Positions 57,058 to 64,000 of a stretch of DNA of 64,000 bases are shown in pieces. The stretch is from Rubrivivax sp. Its GTDB lineage: Bacteria; Pseudomonadota; Gammaproteobacteria; Burkholderiales; Burkholderiaceae_C. Numbering within the stretch: position 1 is the stretch's first letter; every line of letters begins with the position of its first letter. A program made the position numbers and the translations under genes. The DNA lies in the NCBI GenBank assembly GCA_027484825.1, contig JAIXSE010000022.1:46182-110181 (forward strand), in the 5' to 3' direction. The notes beneath the pieces are model-generated. The model had not been told where the DNA came from and did no database searches. It was given only the letters and a program-made list of their open reading frames with translations.

Positions 57058-57933
57058 TCAACTCACGCCTTCATACCAGCGGAGTTTTCGTCGCAAGGTG
57101 GCGTAGTAGCTCCAGCCGCGGGGATGCAGGAACTGGGCCCGGTGCTGGGAGCGCCGCACGGTGATGCAGTCCCCATGCAGCAGGCTGGCCAGGCTCTGCA
57201 TATCGAAATTCACGCTGGCGTCCCGCCCCGCCACGATGGTCAGTCGCACCTCGCCTGCATCCGGCAGCACGATGGGCCGGTTGGACAGGGCGTGGGAGGC
57301 AATCGGCAGCACCACCCAGCCGGCGATGCCGGGATGCAGGATGGGCCCGCCGGCGGACAGGGCGTAGGCGGTGGAGCCGGTGGGGGTGCCGACGATGACC
57401 CCGTCGGCCCGCATGTTGGCGACGAATTCGTCCCCCACATCCACCCGCAGCTCCACCATGGAGGCGGTGGCGCCGCGGCTGACGACCACGTCGTTCAGCG
57501 CCACGCCGGAGAAGATCTGCTCCCCGTCCCGCAGGACAGCGCCTTCCAGCATGGAGCGGTGTTCGCTCTCATAGTCGCCGGCGAAGATGGGGGCCAGCGA
57601 CTCCTTGTACTGTTCGGCGGAGATGTCGGTGATGAAGCCCAGCCGGCCCTGGTTGATGCCGACCAGCGGCATGCCGTAGCGGGCGACCTCGCGGGCGAAG
57701 CCCAGCATGGTGCCGTCGCCGCCGACCACCACGGCCAGGTCGCACTGCTGGCCCATTTCCGCGTGGGAGAGGGCGGGGAAGGTGGAGATGCCGGTGGTGT
57801 CGGCTGTTTCCTGATCCAGGGAAACATCCAATCCCTGGCCGGCCGCAAAATCGGCAATCTCCTCCAGGAGCGGACGGATACCGCGAGCCTGAGGCTTGCC
57901 GACGATGGCCACATGACGGAAGCGCTTGGACAT
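57058..57933 (-). CDS. nadK: NAD kinase
   Basis: 291 residues starting [25 protein letters not shown]. The nucleotide-binding motif is [34 protein letters not shown], with the later NDVVVSRG and [24 protein letters not shown]. It makes NADP from NAD and ATP. It is divergent from hrcA with 71 bases between, the standard betaproteobacterial pair. A longer upstream frame runs into hrcA's region and is rejected. Confidence 0.97.
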   Translation of the reverse strand: MSKRFRHVAIVGKPQARGIRPLLEEIADFAAGQGLDVSLDQETADTTGISTFPALSHAEMGQQCDLAVVVGGDGTMLGFAREVARYGMPLVGINQGRLGFITDISAEQYKESLAPIFAGDYESEHRSMLEGAVLRDGEQIFSGVALNDVVVSRGATASMVELRVDVGDEFVANMRADGVIVGTPTGSTAYALSAGGPILHPGIAGWVVLPIASHALSNRPIVLPDAGEVRLTIVAGRDASVNFDMQSLASLLHGDCITVRRSQHRAQFLHPRGWSYYATLRRKLRWYEGVS

Positions 57934-58004
57934 ATGCGCAGAATTACACCACAGCACCGCGGGCCCCTCCGGGGGAAGGGCTGGGGATTCAATACAATCA
58001 AAAG

Positions 58005-59027
58005 ATGCTCGACGAGCGCGCCAAAACACTGCTGAAGACCCTGGTTGAACGCTACATCGCGGACGGACAGCCGGTGGGCTCGCGCACGCTCTCCAAGGCC
58101 TCGGGCCTGGAGCTGAGCCCGGCGACCATCCGCAACGTGATGGCCGACCTGGAAGAACTGGGGCTGATTGCCAGCCCTCACACCAGCGCCGGGCGCATCC
58201 CGACGGCCCGGGGCTACCGGCTGTTTGTGGACACGCTGCTGACGGCCAAGGCCAACACGGCGGCGGAAGTGCCGTCGCTGGAGTCCCAGTTGCTGCCGGA
58301 CCAGCCGCAGCGGGTGATTGCCAACGCGGCGCAACTGCTGTCGAGCCTGTCGAGTTTTGTGGGGGTGATCACGGCGCCGCGCAAGAGCAGCGTGTTTCAC
58401 CACATCGAGTTCCTCCGGCTGGGGGAGCGGCGGGTGCTGGTGATCATGGTGTCCCCGGAAGGGGATGTGCAGAACCGGCTGGTGTTCACCGCGCAAGACC
58501 TGAACCAGTCTGAACTGACCGAGGCGAGCAACCGGCTCAATGCGCACTATTCGGGCATGAGCCTGGATATGGTGCGGGACCGGCTGCGGACGGAGGTGGA
58601 TGCGCTGCGCGGGGAGATCGCTTCGCTGATGAGCGCGGCGGTGGACGTGGGCACGCAGAGCTTCCAGCAGCATGAGCCGGTGATCATCTCCGGCGAGCGG
58701 AACCTGCTGACGGTGCAGGATTTCAGCCACGACATGGGCAGCCTGCGACGGATGTTCGACCTGTTTGAGCAGAAGACGCAGTTGATGCGGCTGCTGGATG
58801 TGTCGAGCCGGGCGGAAGGGGTGCGCATCTACATCGGCGGGGAGAGCCAGGTGGTTCCGTATGAGGAACTGTCGGTGGTGTCCGCGCCGTATGAGGTGGA
58901 TGGCGAGGTGGTGGGCACGCTGGGGGTGATCGGGCCGACGCGGATGGCGTATGACCGGATGATCCAGATCGTGGACATTACGTCGAGGATGGTGAGCAAT
59001 GCGTTGTCGCAGAAGCAGGGGGGGTAG
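58005..59027 (+). CDS. hrcA: Heat-inducible transcription repressor HrcA
   Basis: 340 residues. The N-terminal winged helix has [37 protein letters not shown] and [20 protein letters not shown]; a GAF-like middle domain and the C-terminal [24 protein letters not shown] follow. HrcA represses groE and dnaK operons by binding CIRCE with GroEL help. No CIRCE element was seen in this window. The 160 bases after its stop hold a hexamer repeat and the promoter region of a tRNA. Confidence 0.97.
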   Translation: MLDERAKTLLKTLVERYIADGQPVGSRTLSKASGLELSPATIRNVMADLEELGLIASPHTSAGRIPTARGYRLFVDTLLTAKANTAAEVPSLESQLLPDQPQRVIANAAQLLSSLSSFVGVITAPRKSSVFHHIEFLRLGERRVLVIMVSPEGDVQNRLVFTAQDLNQSELTEASNRLNAHYSGMSLDMVRDRLRTEVDALRGEIASLMSAAVDVGTQSFQQHEPVIISGERNLLTVQDFSHDMGSLRRMFDLFEQKTQLMRLLDVSSRAEGVRIYIGGESQVVPYEELSVVSAPYEVDGEVVGTLGVIGPTRMAYDRMIQIVDITSRMVSNALSQKQGG

Positions 59028-59063
59028 CCGCTTGGGCTCTGCGCTGCTGGATGCTTCTGGGGT

Positions 59064-59103
59064 GGGCTTGGGCTTGGGCTTGGGCTAGGGCCTGGGCTGG
59101 GCT
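59064..59103 (+). repeat. GGGCTT hexamer repeat after hrcA
   Basis: GGGCTT occurs three times in a row from 59064 and is continued by GGGCTA, GGGCCT, GGGCT and GGGCT, giving seven G-triplets in 40 bases on the plus strand. This can form a G-quadruplex in RNA or single-stranded DNA. It lies 36 bases after the hrcA stop codon. Confidence 0.8.
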
Positions 59104-59187
59104 GTGGCTTGGGCGTGAGGCAGGAGAGGCCCGGGACGGGTCTTGCCTTGAGTAGAATCGCGGGCTTCCGCTGATCCACTGTTCAGG

Positions 59188-59264
59188 GGGCCGTTAGCTC
59201 AGTTGGTTAGAGCAGAGGACTCATAATCCTTTGGTCACAGGTTCAAGTCCTGTACGGCCTACCA
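59188..59264 (+). tRNA. tRNA with CAT anticodon (tRNA-Ile2 likely; elongator tRNA-Met possible)
   Basis: A 77-base cloverleaf: acceptor GGGCCGT/ACGGCCT (first pair G-T), D arm GCTCAGTTGGTTAGAGC, anticodon arm AGGA-CTCATAA-TCCT, T arm ACAGGTTCAAGTCCTGT and encoded CCA. The C4-G69 and C5-G68 pairs plus TTTGGTC in the variable region are features known of lysidine-modified tRNA-Ile2 rather than elongator tRNA-Met. Sequence alone cannot settle this. An AT-richer island begins right after the gene. Confidence 0.9.
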
Positions 59265-59524
59265 TTGTTCATTGGCTAGCTAATGTGCCGGCGACGTGCC
59301 GAGACTCTCATGCTGGCCCCGCCGCTGCGACGCCAAGCCTCCTCCAAATGGCCATCCAGCCCTCAATCCAACTAGTCGAGTCACGCCACGCCTTCTAGCT
59401 GCAGACGGGGCGCATCTACGGTTGCGCGTCGAACCTCTTAGTTGGCTTCGCTTTTGGTAGCTACGCTGTCTTTGCATACAGTAAAATTCAAGGCGGATGG
59501 AGTCTCCAGCCGGATCGTTTCGGC
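59265..59524. other. Gap between the tRNA and the methyltransferase gene; island left edge
   Basis: 260 bases with mixed composition and no convincing gene. A copy of the tRNA 3' end, which would mark an attachment site, was not found elsewhere in the window. A possible weak promoter (TTGCAT and TAAAAT near 59470-59485) precedes the methyltransferase gene. Confidence 0.4.
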
Positions 59525-59527
59525 GTG

Positions 59528-60595
59528 ATGGCTAGGCTCTTCGATGTACAAAATTCCACGTCTCATACCAACATGGCTTCGAAAAAGCAAATGGCTAAAA
59601 AGCCATTGACAGTGCTCTCGCTGTTCAGCGGCACCGGAGGGCTAGACATTGGCTTAGAGATGGCTGGGCTTGAAACGCTAGTTTGCGTTGACAATGACCC
59701 TGAATCTTGTAAGACGCTAAGACATAACCGCCCGAACTGGGCGGTTTTTGAAGGTGATATTCGGGATTTTGAACCAATAGGCTCATTTGACCTAGTAGTG
59801 GGCGGTCCTCCATGTCAGGGATTCAGTACGGCGGGGAAGGGGAATCCCGACGATCCGCGCAATTTCTTGTGGAAAGAATATTTTCGCGTAGTCGAGCGAG
59901 TTAGGCCTATGGCCATCTTGCTCGAAAATGTCGCTGGAATGATGAACAAGAAGAACTCCCATCACATTGAGGAGTTCATAGAAAAGCTGTCAAGCCTTGG
60001 ATACCTGGCGAACTATGGGGTGCTGGATGCGTCGGCTTACGGGGTGCCACAAAGCCGCAAGCGGTTAATTGTCGTTGCTGGATTGGGTTTTAAGCCAGAT
60101 CTTCCGACCCCCGATAGTGCCGCAAAGAAAAGATCGGCAAAAGAAGCTATTCACGATCTTATCGGGCGACGTGATGTAGAGAACCATGAGCCTAATAACC
60201 ATGCGCCACATGTTGTAGAGCGATGGACGAAGTTAAAGGAAGGCGAGGTGGATCCAAATTACCGGAGAGGTCGGATTTATGCTGATCGCCCATCGCCAAC
60301 GATACGTGCTGGCGGTGGGCATGGACCCAATGGCGACCATCTTGCAGGTTTCCATCCTCCTATTCACTACAAGCTTCCACGGCAACTCACAGTCAGAGAA
60401 TCTGCTCGGATTCAATCATTTCCGGATAGTTGGATTTTTTGCGGCAGCAAAACTGCGCAAGGCCGGCAAGTCGGAAACGCTGTCCCGCCGCTGCTGGCAA
60501 AAGCACTAGGCGAAGCCCTTAAACACTCGATTTCAATGGCTGTGGATAGTGGGATGACCACCGCTAAGCGACGTAGAAACGGTACGGTTGGATAA
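59528..60595 (+). CDS. C5-cytosine DNA methyltransferase
   Basis: 355 residues from ATG 59528; ATGs at 59573 and 59591 are also possible, since the core begins LTVLSLFSGTGGLDIGLEMAG (motif I). The catalytic Cys is in GGPPCQGFSTAG (motif IV), ENVAGM is motif VI, SAYGVPQSRKRLIVVA motif VIII, and RESARIQSFPDSW with GNAVPPLLAKALG give IX and X. The variable target-recognition region is short (about 100 residues). The gene is AT-richer than the core genome. It converges on the restriction-enzyme gene, 55 bases between stops, so it is the protecting methylase of a type II system. Confidence 0.92.
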   Translation: MARLFDVQNSTSHTNMASKKQMAKKPLTVLSLFSGTGGLDIGLEMAGLETLVCVDNDPESCKTLRHNRPNWAVFEGDIRDFEPIGSFDLVVGGPPCQGFSTAGKGNPDDPRNFLWKEYFRVVERVRPMAILLENVAGMMNKKNSHHIEEFIEKLSSLGYLANYGVLDASAYGVPQSRKRLIVVAGLGFKPDLPTPDSAAKKRSAKEAIHDLIGRRDVENHEPNNHAPHVVERWTKLKEGEVDPNYRRGRIYADRPSPTIRAGGGHGPNGDHLAGFHPPIHYKLPRQLTVRESARIQSFPDSWIFCGSKTAQGRQVGNAVPPLLAKALGEALKHSISMAVDSGMTTAKRRRNGTVG

Positions 60596-60650
60596 CCTGC
60601 AGCGAAAATGGGCGTATTGTCACCCCGAGCGCTAGATTCGGAAACCAGAT

Positions 60651-61784
60651 CTAGAATGCTTTGAGGGACGTTTTGATCCGGCCTTCAAACTGAGGTTGTG
60701 CGATAGCCTTACCCCCAGTTAGGCCTTTTACCGCTTCCTCTAATGTCATGAAATGCCGGTCGCCTTCGGTCAAAACGAATCGGCCATTCTCCGCATCGTG
60801 AGTAAAGTCAACTACAAACCATGCTACGTCAGACAGTGACGAATGGTCGACAGTTTGCATTGCGCCCATAGATTCAAAGAATGGCCTGTCAACGACGATA
60901 GCCATTCGCTTTCCCCACCTACGTAGTGTTGGTATTTTTATCTGAAGCTGAGGCATAAGGCGTTTTGGTCCGCTGCTGCGGTAGTCAGGTCTGCGATTCT
61001 CCTTTGGATAAACAAGCCCTGATCCGCCGTTTTGGACATCTGCGGTTATCTGATTAAACAATTTTGACATCTCAGGGCCGGAAAAATAAACTGCTTGTAT
61101 TTCCAAAGCCATCCAGGGTAGTGGATAGTCGGCAGGTCGCGAGTTATCTACGATTACCATATCGATTCGCCCGACGTCTTCCCCTTCGCTTCCGTCAAAC
61201 GTATCGAAAGACTCGAGAAACCCAACTTCTCCTACCAAAGCGGGATCGGGTTGGCCTAAAATTTCTCTAGATGCCCATTTGAAGGCGATTAAGCCTTCGT
61301 GAAAGCGATTTGGACACAACGTGCGAAGCGCACCTCTGTCTCCAGTCAACGGCGAAACAGTGCCATCTTCTGCCTGCTCATATGCTCGGAGGGAGCAGAC
61401 GCCCCCGCTTTTTGAGCATGGAAGTTTTCCGTACCCCGGCAGATGTTTGAAAGGACAGAGTTTGACAGAGCTCTGCTCCTCTGAAAATCTATCTTCAAGC
61501 AGCGCTAGGCGAATCCTCTCCGACGGGCTTAGTTCTGCGTTCGCCGCCTTCATACGAAGTTCTATGAGGCGGTCCCGCTCGCTGCTTTTCATGCACAGGC
61601 TGGGTTGCAAACGATAGGTTGCAAATTCAACCCTTCGCTGCGGAGTCAGTTCCGTGAACGAATGTCCGTACCACTCGCCGATACCAAATCTAGATGGAAG
61701 GCCGCGCTGTCCTAGGGTCGAGTCTGCTGGAACTTCAGTTAATAATTCCCTATTTTCAACGTGATTTCCAGTTCTTGGATTCAT
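60651..61784 (-). CDS. NotI-like type II restriction endonuclease
   Basis: 377 residues. Four cysteines spaced as in NotI's metal-binding site are visible: LCPFKH (Cys110), LPCSK (Cys123), GGVCSL (Cys130) and TLCPNR (Cys157). The active-site pattern is RIDMVIVD (Asp208) followed by ALEIQAVYFSG (Glu228 and Gln230), matching the E-x-Q variant of the PD-(D/E)xK fold in NotI. An AGGGAAG site lies before the ATG. It should cut unmethylated DNA, perhaps at a long GC-rich site; specificity cannot be read from sequence. Family assignment comes from memory of NotI motifs. Confidence 0.75.
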   Translation of the reverse strand: MNPRTGNHVENRELLTEVPADSTLGQRGLPSRFGIGEWYGHSFTELTPQRRVEFATYRLQPSLCMKSSERDRLIELRMKAANAELSPSERIRLALLEDRFSEEQSSVKLCPFKHLPGYGKLPCSKSGGVCSLRAYEQAEDGTVSPLTGDRGALRTLCPNRFHEGLIAFKWASREILGQPDPALVGEVGFLESFDTFDGSEGEDVGRIDMVIVDNSRPADYPLPWMALEIQAVYFSGPEMSKLFNQITADVQNGGSGLVYPKENRRPDYRSSGPKRLMPQLQIKIPTLRRWGKRMAIVVDRPFFESMGAMQTVDHSSLSDVAWFVVDFTHDAENGRFVLTEGDRHFMTLEEAVKGLTGGKAIAQPQFEGRIKTSLKAF

Positions 61785-61871
61785 TTTAACTTCCCTGTAA
61801 ATATGTTTCTGTGATGGTTTGTCATCACTTTTGTCTGGTACTGGTATTCGGCGGTTTCCAGTGTGCCCAGA

Positions 61872-62933
61872 TCATTTGCATTCTTTAGGCGCTTCAGCTC
61901 CCGTATACAAGTTTGGATGTTTCGCAAAGTCACGCTCAAGTTGGTTTGACCGCGACCAGATGAAGAGATTCGGGGTCATCCATGCCGCAATGAGGGTGAG
62001 TATGCCGAGTATGGATCGTTCGTTAATTGGGCTAGAAGCAAGTGGTCCGTTGGATTCTGAGGAGCTTACTTCCATAAAGAACAACACAAACGTTGAAACG
62101 CATAGTTCAAGCAAAACTATGAACGTGGCGTTTGAGTGCTCTCTAAGATGGGTGTAAGTCTCCCGAATGTCTCGCGACCCATCGCGCCTCCGAGCTCGGG
62201 TCAAAACTCTATAAAATCTGTGACTTGACCGTTCTGACGAAAATATTCGGAACAGGGTAACGTACTGCATTGCTCCAACGAAAACTGCGGGCAGAGAAAA
62301 CGTCAGTAGGGCAATCACCGTTGGGCGGCCTTGAAGGCAAAGCAGCTTCGTGATCACCGTTACTGCGTAGATTAGCAACGCTGCCCAAGCGATTGCATTT
62401 AAGAGGTCGCGCCTAAGTCGGCGAATTCTTTTAATACGGCGGGAAATCTTTATACCCCTATAGTCGAGTGCCTCACTAGCGCTTTTGTCGAAATATAGGT
62501 AGAGGAAAGCGGTTATGGGTAATATTGTCAAAAAACTTATCGCGTCGGTTGCCCATTGAGTGAGCCCTGACATAAATAGTAGATTCTGAGTAAGAAGAGT
62601 TATTACCCAGCCAAGCCAAAAGTATCTAATCTGCCTTTCGATACTTGATCGCCCATATCGCCCAAAGTGAATGACGGTAATTGGCGTACTGATAATGTAT
62701 GAATACATCAGTCCACCAGTGAATAATAAGGCGGCAAGGGCGGTTGTTGGTATGTCTCTTCCATCAAGAAGATCATGGGTTCGTGGCGTCTTGTGCACCT
62801 GAATAGCAACGTACCAAAACATCACAGTGAGGCAAACGGCACCAACCACGGTACCGGAGAAATATCTCACTAGGTAGGATTCCCACCATCTTGTGTTGGT
62901 CCCTGATGGGCCGGCCTTCTTTTCTTCGCTCAA
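61872..62933 (-). CDS. Eight-helix membrane protein of unknown function in the restriction island
   Basis: 353 residues from a TTG start five bases after a strong AGGAGG. Eight hydrophobic segments are visible, around residues 22-46, 65-88, 103-122, 127-150, 176-200, 203-230, 268-290 and 305-330. A very basic cytoplasmic stretch (ISRRIKRIRRLRRDLL) lies between helices 4 and 5 and another (RVLTRARRRDGSRDIRETYTHLREH) before helix 7. I recognise no family. The stop is 87 bases before the restriction-enzyme start in the same direction, so co-transcription is likely. Confidence 0.75.
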   Translation of the reverse strand: MSEEKKAGPSGTNTRWWESYLVRYFSGTVVGAVCLTVMFWYVAIQVHKTPRTHDLLDGRDIPTTALAALLFTGGLMYSYIISTPITVIHFGRYGRSSIERQIRYFWLGWVITLLTQNLLFMSGLTQWATDAISFLTILPITAFLYLYFDKSASEALDYRGIKISRRIKRIRRLRRDLLNAIAWAALLIYAVTVITKLLCLQGRPTVIALLTFSLPAVFVGAMQYVTLFRIFSSERSSHRFYRVLTRARRRDGSRDIRETYTHLREHSNATFIVLLELCVSTFVLFFMEVSSSESNGPLASSPINERSILGILTLIAAWMTPNLFIWSRSNQLERDFAKHPNLYTGAEAPKECK

Positions 62934-63504
62934 GTGTCCTCCTGTTTCTTTTTAAGAATTTTGATAAGTGGATCCTATTTCTTGACTTATTCTTCAAATG
63001 GGATGTACTCGTTGCCGGCGTGACGTGGTGTTCAGCCCTTTGGTGCAACTCCTAACGGACCCTTGAAAGCATAGGAGAGGAAGGGATCCTAGATGACGAA
63101 GTCCTTAGAATCAGGATCAGACATCTACAGCGTTTCGAAGCAACCGAGTGGATCCATCGTACTCACCGCACGGCGGTAAGCATCCTGAAATTTTCTTCCG
63201 CTACGCCCTATAGCCCCAGAGGAAGCTTCGCACCGATCCAGCTGAGTTGCGTGTCACCGAGACTCACGCACAGCTGGCATGGACTTAATTGGCGCACGCC
63301 GATTTTTTCACACCTCTTCACTTCGTGTTCTGGACGAACTCATCGATGATTTCACCACGTCTGATGAGTGAAGACGACACGGAGTTATCCATGCGTCCGG
63401 CGCTGCATGATCAGTGACTGGTTACGGAGCTAAGAACCCGTGTCTGGTAGCAATATGGCATCTCCTGACGCATATGCCACGCATGCTCAGCATGCATGGT
63501 CTTC
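62934..63504. other. 571-base gap without a supported gene
   Basis: AT-richer than the core genome. The only coding candidate is a 28-codon frame at 63093-63179 after a purine-rich stretch, too short to support. No repeats or tRNA fragments were recognised. The left end holds the ribosome-binding site and promoter region of the membrane-protein gene; the right end is the broken edge of an IS110 element. Confidence 0.5.
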
Positions 63505-64000
63505 TTAACGTGAGCGTCTAGCGGCCCCACCTTGACGCTGGATCAGCAGGCGGAAGGTGCCCGGCAACTCGTTCTCGGCATCTTCAATGAGCGGTGGCAC
63601 GCGCTGGGCGATGTAGGCGATGCCCTGTGGCACCACCAGGCCGTACTCGCCGAGGAGGCCGCGAATTTGGTAGATCTGCGCCGTGCGTGCCTTCACGGAG
63701 CGCTGGCGGACGCGGTGCAATGAGAGCACTGACTGCTGCTCGACGTTCTTGTTCGGCACGAAGCGCATTGATGGCCGGCTGACCGCCTCGCAGATCGCGT
63801 CGGCATCTGCAGCATCGTTCTTGTTGCTCTTGACGTAAGGCTTGACGAACTGTGGCGCCATCAGCCGCACCGTATGGCCCCGCGCCTGCAGCTTGCGGGC
63901 CCAGTGGTGAGCGCTAGCGCAGGCCTCGATGCCGACGAGGCAGGGCGGCAGGTTCGCGAAGAAGGGAGCAACCTGGTCGCGCTTCAGCTGCTTGCGCAGC
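63505..64000 (-). pseudogene. IS110-family transposase remnant (3' truncated, 5' beyond the window)
   Basis: The frame is open from the right edge to a stop at 63505. The N-terminal DEDD domain pieces are clear: PPCLVGIEACASAHHWARKLQ, GHTVRLMAPQFVKPYVKSNKNDAADADAICEAV and QQSVLSLHRVRQRSVKARTAQIYQIRGLLGEYG. Family similarity stops abruptly after RLLIQRQ near 63530, so the second, serine-containing transposase domain (about 170 residues) is missing. The short unrelated tail GGAARRSR ends the frame. It is probably nonfunctional and marks a rearrangement at the island's edge. Confidence 0.85.

Noticed and set aside
59064..59103. CRISPR-like array after hrcA
   Set aside because: The repeat unit is six bases with no spacers; it is a simple hexamer repeat.
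63093..63179. 28-codon frame with a purine-rich upstream stretch
   Set aside because: Too short and without relatives I recognise; possible chance frame.
59265..64000. Prophage or integrative element with integrase
   Set aside because: No integrase, phage structural or conjugation gene is visible in this part; only restriction genes and an IS110 remnant are.

Overview
The window looks like chromosomal DNA of a high-GC betaproteobacterium of the order Burkholderiales. A Roseateles/Mitsuaria/Rubrivivax-type lineage is my inference, not proven. The reasons are: housekeeping blocks in a typical betaproteobacterial order (rplU-rpmA-obgE-proB; TPR protein-lolB-ispE-tRNA-Gln-prs-rplY-pth; nadK-recN-rapZ with divergent hrcA), a PEP-CTERM protein, CGFS glutaredoxin, and heavy Ala/Pro/Gly codon bias. 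Most of the window is ordinary core genome; the accessory pieces sit at the two ends and in the middle.

Layout. 1-1083: a HipBA-type toxin-antitoxin locus cut by the left edge, preceded by a second HipB-like repressor; both have repeat operators. 1222-11625: tRNA-Pro, ispB, ribosomal proteins L21/L27, ObgE, ProB, RppH, ProS, a YeiB-like membrane protein, a lytic transglycosylase, UbiX and GrxD. 11860-19604: an outer-membrane protein, PrmC/RF1, HemA, MiaB and two exported proteins, one an L,D-transpeptidase. 20027-26032: an RND efflux operon in the order permease, fusion protein, outer-membrane factor. 26033-26837: a noncoding gap with a strikingly structured 244-bp element (nested inverted repeats). 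26838-28256: a secreted pectate lyase. 28382-30406: an HTH/PIN toxin-antitoxin pair with an unusually long antitoxin. 30445-31395: a PEP-CTERM protein. 31483-44557: an 11-gene cobalamin uptake and late-synthesis operon on the minus strand behind a cobalamin riboswitch. 44587-59027: core genes (pth, rplY, prs, ispE, lolB, mutM, mutY, rapZ, recN, nadK, hrcA). 59188-64000: a CAU-anticodon tRNA followed by an AT-richer island with a C5 cytosine methyltransferase, a NotI-like restriction enzyme, an eight-helix membrane protein and a truncated IS110 transposase.

How the parts work together. The cobalamin operon couples outer-membrane uptake (BtuB), periplasmic binding and ABC import (BtuF/BtuC/BtuD), corrinoid amidation and adenosylation (CbiA, CobO, CobQ), aminopropanol arm synthesis and attachment (CobD, CbiB) and nucleotide-loop activation (CobU, CobT). 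Many of its genes overlap by 1-8 bases. No corrin-ring genes and no cobS are present here. The tRNA-linked island looks like horizontally acquired restriction-modification DNA; its far border lies outside the window.

The observations most worth following are the nested inverted-repeat element at 26165-26408, the restriction island with its uncharacterised membrane protein, the 366-residue antitoxin, and the AT-rich enlarged C-terminal half of IspE.
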